From the NCBI RefSeq assembly GCF_000586555.1, contig NZ_AZUC01000046.1:124001-188000 (forward strand): a stretch of 64,000 bases of DNA, read 5' to 3'. The stretch's first letter is position 1; each line of letters opens with the position of its first letter. Below the pieces are notes generated by a model. It did no database searches and was not told the DNA's origin. It saw only the letters and a program-made list of their open reading frames with translations. Source of the stretch: Sporosarcina sp. D27. Its GTDB lineage: Bacteria > Bacillota > Bacilli > Bacillales_A > Planococcaceae. Position numbers and translations under genes: made by a program. Positions 62,111 to 64,000 of this stretch are shown piece after piece.

Positions 62111-62962
62111 TCACTCCATTACGATGCCCATCATGCTCAATGGTTCACCGAGTTGATTGACCGCATCTGCTAATTGCTTCGTGTCTTCTTTCGTCAATTC
62201 TTCGTAAGAAACATAACCGCCGTTTCCATCTTCGTGTTTTGCAAGAAGTCCATTCAATGTTGAGAATTTATTCGTTAAGTCTGTCGCAAGTTGCGCATCC
62301 TTTTGTTTGATGACCGCTTCGAAAATATGGAAGATTTCTTCTGCACCTTCAACATTTGCTTTGAAATCGTATAGATCGGTGTGAGAAAAGATTTCCTCTT
62401 CCCCTGTAATTTTTGATGTCGAGACTTCGTTTAACAAGTCGACTGCTCCTGTAATCATTAGGTCCGCACCGACTTCAACCGTTTCCACCCGAGCACGCAA
62501 TTCTTTTGCATCTTTCAACAACTGATCGGCAACTTCTTCGTAGCCTTCTGTTGTATTGTCCACCCATAGACCGTATTCAATCTTATGGTAACCAGACCAT
62601 TGTTCTTCACCTTGACCTTCTTCTTCCAAGTCTGCAAGACGTGCGTCAATACGAGGATCGAGGTCACCAAAACTTTCTGCAATCGGCTCGGAACGTTCAA
62701 AGTACATACGGGCAAGGGGATAGATCGCTTTTGCGTCCTCAAGTCTACCTTCTTTTACGGCACTGACAAACTTGTCTGTTTCCACAACAAACTGGTCCAT
62801 TTGCTCCAAAGCAAATTGTTTATATGCATCCGTTTCTTGTTGAAGATCAGTCGGAGCTACAGTTTCTGCTGATTCTTTCTCAGTTGTTGCTTTATCGGAA
62901 CCGCATCCGGAGAGGATGAGGCCAGTTGCGAGTAGTGAAGTGAGCAGGGCATGTGATTTCAT
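62111..62962 (-). CDS. efeO: Iron uptake lipoprotein EfeO (M75 domain)
   Basis: A 283-residue lipoprotein (lipobox L-S-G-C, Cys20). The mature part is an imelysin/M75-type four-helix domain with the H-x-x-E motif H-K-I-E (126-129). It binds iron outside the cell and passes it on. There is no N-terminal cupredoxin domain, so it is shorter than the E. coli protein. It is the first gene of the efeOBU operon. AGGAA precedes ATG 62962. Confidence 0.9.
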   Translation of the reverse strand: MKSHALLTSLLATGLILSGCGSDKATTEKESAETVAPTDLQQETDAYKQFALEQMDQFVVETDKFVSAVKEGRLEDAKAIYPLARMYFERSEPIAESFGDLDPRIDARLADLEEEGQGEEQWSGYHKIEYGLWVDNTTEGYEEVADQLLKDAKELRARVETVEVGADLMITGAVDLLNEVSTSKITGEEEIFSHTDLYDFKANVEGAEEIFHIFEAVIKQKDAQLATDLTNKFSTLNGLLAKHEDGNGGYVSYEELTKEDTKQLADAVNQLGEPLSMMGIVME

Positions 62963-62994
62963 AAGATAGTTTCCTACTTTCAGTCTTTTTCTCA

Positions 62995-63024
62995 ATGATA
63001 ATCATTATCAGCGTGTTGAGTCAA
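62995..63024 (-). promoter_or_regulatory. Promoter of efeOBU
   Basis: On the - strand TTGACT (63024-63019) and TATCAT (63000-62995) are 18 bases apart. The Fur box covers the -10 box. Confidence 0.6.
62996..63010. promoter_or_regulatory. Fur box controlling efeOBU
   Basis: TGATAATCATTATCA is a perfect 7-1-7 inverted repeat identical to the Bacillus Fur core. It overlaps the efeO promoter, so Fur with iron would shut off the operon. Confidence 0.9.
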
Positions 63025-63142
63025 CTGTTTTTTGCATGAAGGGGTGGCAATTTCATGTCAGTTTCCCATTGATCAAAAATAAATTATGACGGGTTACGGA
63101 GCGGAATCTCAATGTCTCACTGAAACTGTAAGATAATGGCTG

Positions 63143-63171
63143 TTGTATAACGAGTTTGTTCGTCATACAAT
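63143..63171 (+). promoter_or_regulatory. Promoter of the Y-family polymerase gene
   Basis: TTGTAT (63143-63148) and TACAAT (63166-63171) with a 17-base spacer, directly followed by the LexA box. Confidence 0.6.
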
Positions 63172-63175
63172 AAGG

Positions 63176-63187
63176 GAACAGGTGTTC
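63176..63187. promoter_or_regulatory. LexA (DinR) SOS box
   Basis: GAAC-AGGT-GTTC matches the Bacillus SOS operator core GAAC-N4-GTTC exactly. It lies between the -10 box and the ribosome binding site, where LexA would block transcription. Confidence 0.75.
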
Positions 63188-63202
63188 TTAGGGGGAGACA
63201 TT

Positions 63203-64000
63203 ATGAATCAATTGCCTGAACGTAAAATTATTTGTATCGACATGCGTAGCTTTTACGCGAGTTGTGCAGCCGCCATTGAAGGACTGGATGTAATGGAAAC
63301 GCCAATCGCGATTATTGGGAACAAAGAGCGAAAAGGAGGCGTTGTGTTGGCAGCATCCCCTCCACTCAAAAAACGATTTGGCATTAAGACAGGGATGCGT
63401 CTTTTTGAGATCCCAGACGATCCCTCCATACAACTGATTGAACCCAAGATGGAGTTTTATATAAAGGTTTCGATGGAAATCACTCATTTGTTGAACCAAT
63501 ATGTCCCAAAAGAAGCGATTCACGTGTATAGCATTGATGAAAGTTTTGTTAACTTGGATGGAACGGAGAAACTTTGGGGACCCGCAAGAGAAACCGTGGC
63601 CCGCATTCAGGATGATTTACTTCGCCAATTCCAACTGCAATCCGCATGTGGGATGGGGCCAAACATGTTGCTGTCTAAACTTGCACTGGATTTGGAAGCA
63701 AAGAAAACCGGGTTTGCTCACTGGGGTTATGAGGATGTGCCAACGAAATTATGGCCTATCGCGCCGCTTAGTGAGATGTGGGGGATTGGAAGAAGAACTG
63801 AACACACGCTAAATGAAATGGGAATTTACTCCGTTGGCGATCTCGCGCACTCGTCTCTAGTCCAGCTGGAAGAGAAGTTCGGTGTTATGGGGAATCAGCT
63901 TTACCATCATGCACACGGGATCGATCTGTCTGATCTCGGTGCGCCTCTGATTGAGGGGCAAGTCAGCTACGGTAAAGGGCAAATTCTTTTCCGGGATTAT
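63203..64000 (+). CDS. uvrX: Y-family DNA polymerase, UvrX/YqjW type (5' part, runs off the window)
   Basis: The first 266 residues of a translesion polymerase. The palm carries D13 (I-C-I-D-M-R-S-F-Y) and D112-E113 (S-I-D-E-S-F), the three metal-binding acids, and a helix-hairpin-helix (M-W-G-I-G-R-R-T) follows at about 194. D-M-R-S-F-Y-A-S instead of DinB's D-M-D-x-F-F points to the UvrX/YqjW branch. It copies damaged DNA during the SOS response. AGGGGGAG precedes the ATG. Confidence 0.92.
   Translation, partial: MNQLPERKIICIDMRSFYASCAAAIEGLDVMETPIAIIGNKERKGGVVLAASPPLKKRFGIKTGMRLFEIPDDPSIQLIEPKMEFYIKVSMEITHLLNQYVPKEAIHVYSIDESFVNLDGTEKLWGPARETVARIQDDLLRQFQLQSACGMGPNMLLSKLALDLEAKKTGFAHWGYEDVPTKLWPIAPLSEMWGIGRRTEHTLNEMGIYSVGDLAHSSLVQLEEKFGVMGNQLYHHAHGIDLSDLGAPLIEGQVSYGKGQILFRDY

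Noticed and set aside
62506..62872. Frames on both strands within efeO
   Set aside because: They overlap the conserved efeO gene and show no protein-like conservation or ribosome binding sites.
1..64000. CRISPR array, tRNA or rRNA genes, intact insertion sequence
   Set aside because: No regularly spaced repeats, no tRNA cloverleaf or rRNA-like blocks and no transposase reading frame were seen on either strand.

Overview
The window looks like the chromosome of a low-GC Gram-positive spore-former relative (Bacillales; my inference is a Planococcaceae/Sporosarcina-like organism). The reasons are strong GGAGG-type ribosome binding sites with many TTG and GTG starts, a sigma-B type promoter, a LexA/DinR box of Bacillus type, BlaI operators, an HssR-like direct repeat, and close Bacillus-type families (CtaM, Amj, TmrB, YhgE, EfeUOB, UvrX/YqjW). 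No rRNA, tRNA, CRISPR array, intact insertion sequence or prophage gene was seen.

Layout. (1) 1-16.7 kb is ordinary core-like sequence: a MarR repressor with a drug exporter, an amino-acid ABC importer, a haem-oxidase assembly factor (CtaM), a sigma-B stress protein, an APC permease, an EAL-domain protein, a photolyase with a coupled membrane protein, a YhgE/Pip protein, an HrtBA-like haem-stress exporter and an MccF-type peptidase. (2) 16.7-54.8 kb is a visibly AT-richer accessory stretch of about 50 mostly single-gene units. Nearly all are on the + strand, most have their own ribosome binding site, and they are separated by roughly 50-400 bases of spacer. Acetyltransferases (7), Nudix hydrolases (5) and VOC/glyoxalase proteins (3) dominate. 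With them are hydrolases, a signal peptidase, the alternative lipid II flippase Amj, a TmrB-like protein, an aminoglycoside phosphotransferase-fold protein, an inducible beta-lactamase locus (bla-blaR1-blaI) and an ECF sigma/anti-sigma pair. Several genes here are broken (M50 protease, DUF3977, a membrane protein), and 3' coding scraps lie in the spacers. (3) 54.9-64 kb returns to operons, mostly on the - strand: a LytTR regulator/DUF3021/ABC transporter module, a DAACS symporter and the Fur-controlled efeOBU iron operon. A SOS-controlled Y-family polymerase gene runs off the right edge.

How the genes work together. The left part is transport and stress physiology. The middle reads as a slowly assembled and partly decaying collection of detoxification and antibiotic-defence functions, with no recombinase, attC site or inverted-repeat boundary to explain its growth. 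The right part is regulated iron uptake and DNA damage tolerance. The accessory stretch's co-oriented one-gene modules, and the decay visible in its spacers, are the most unusual feature of the window.
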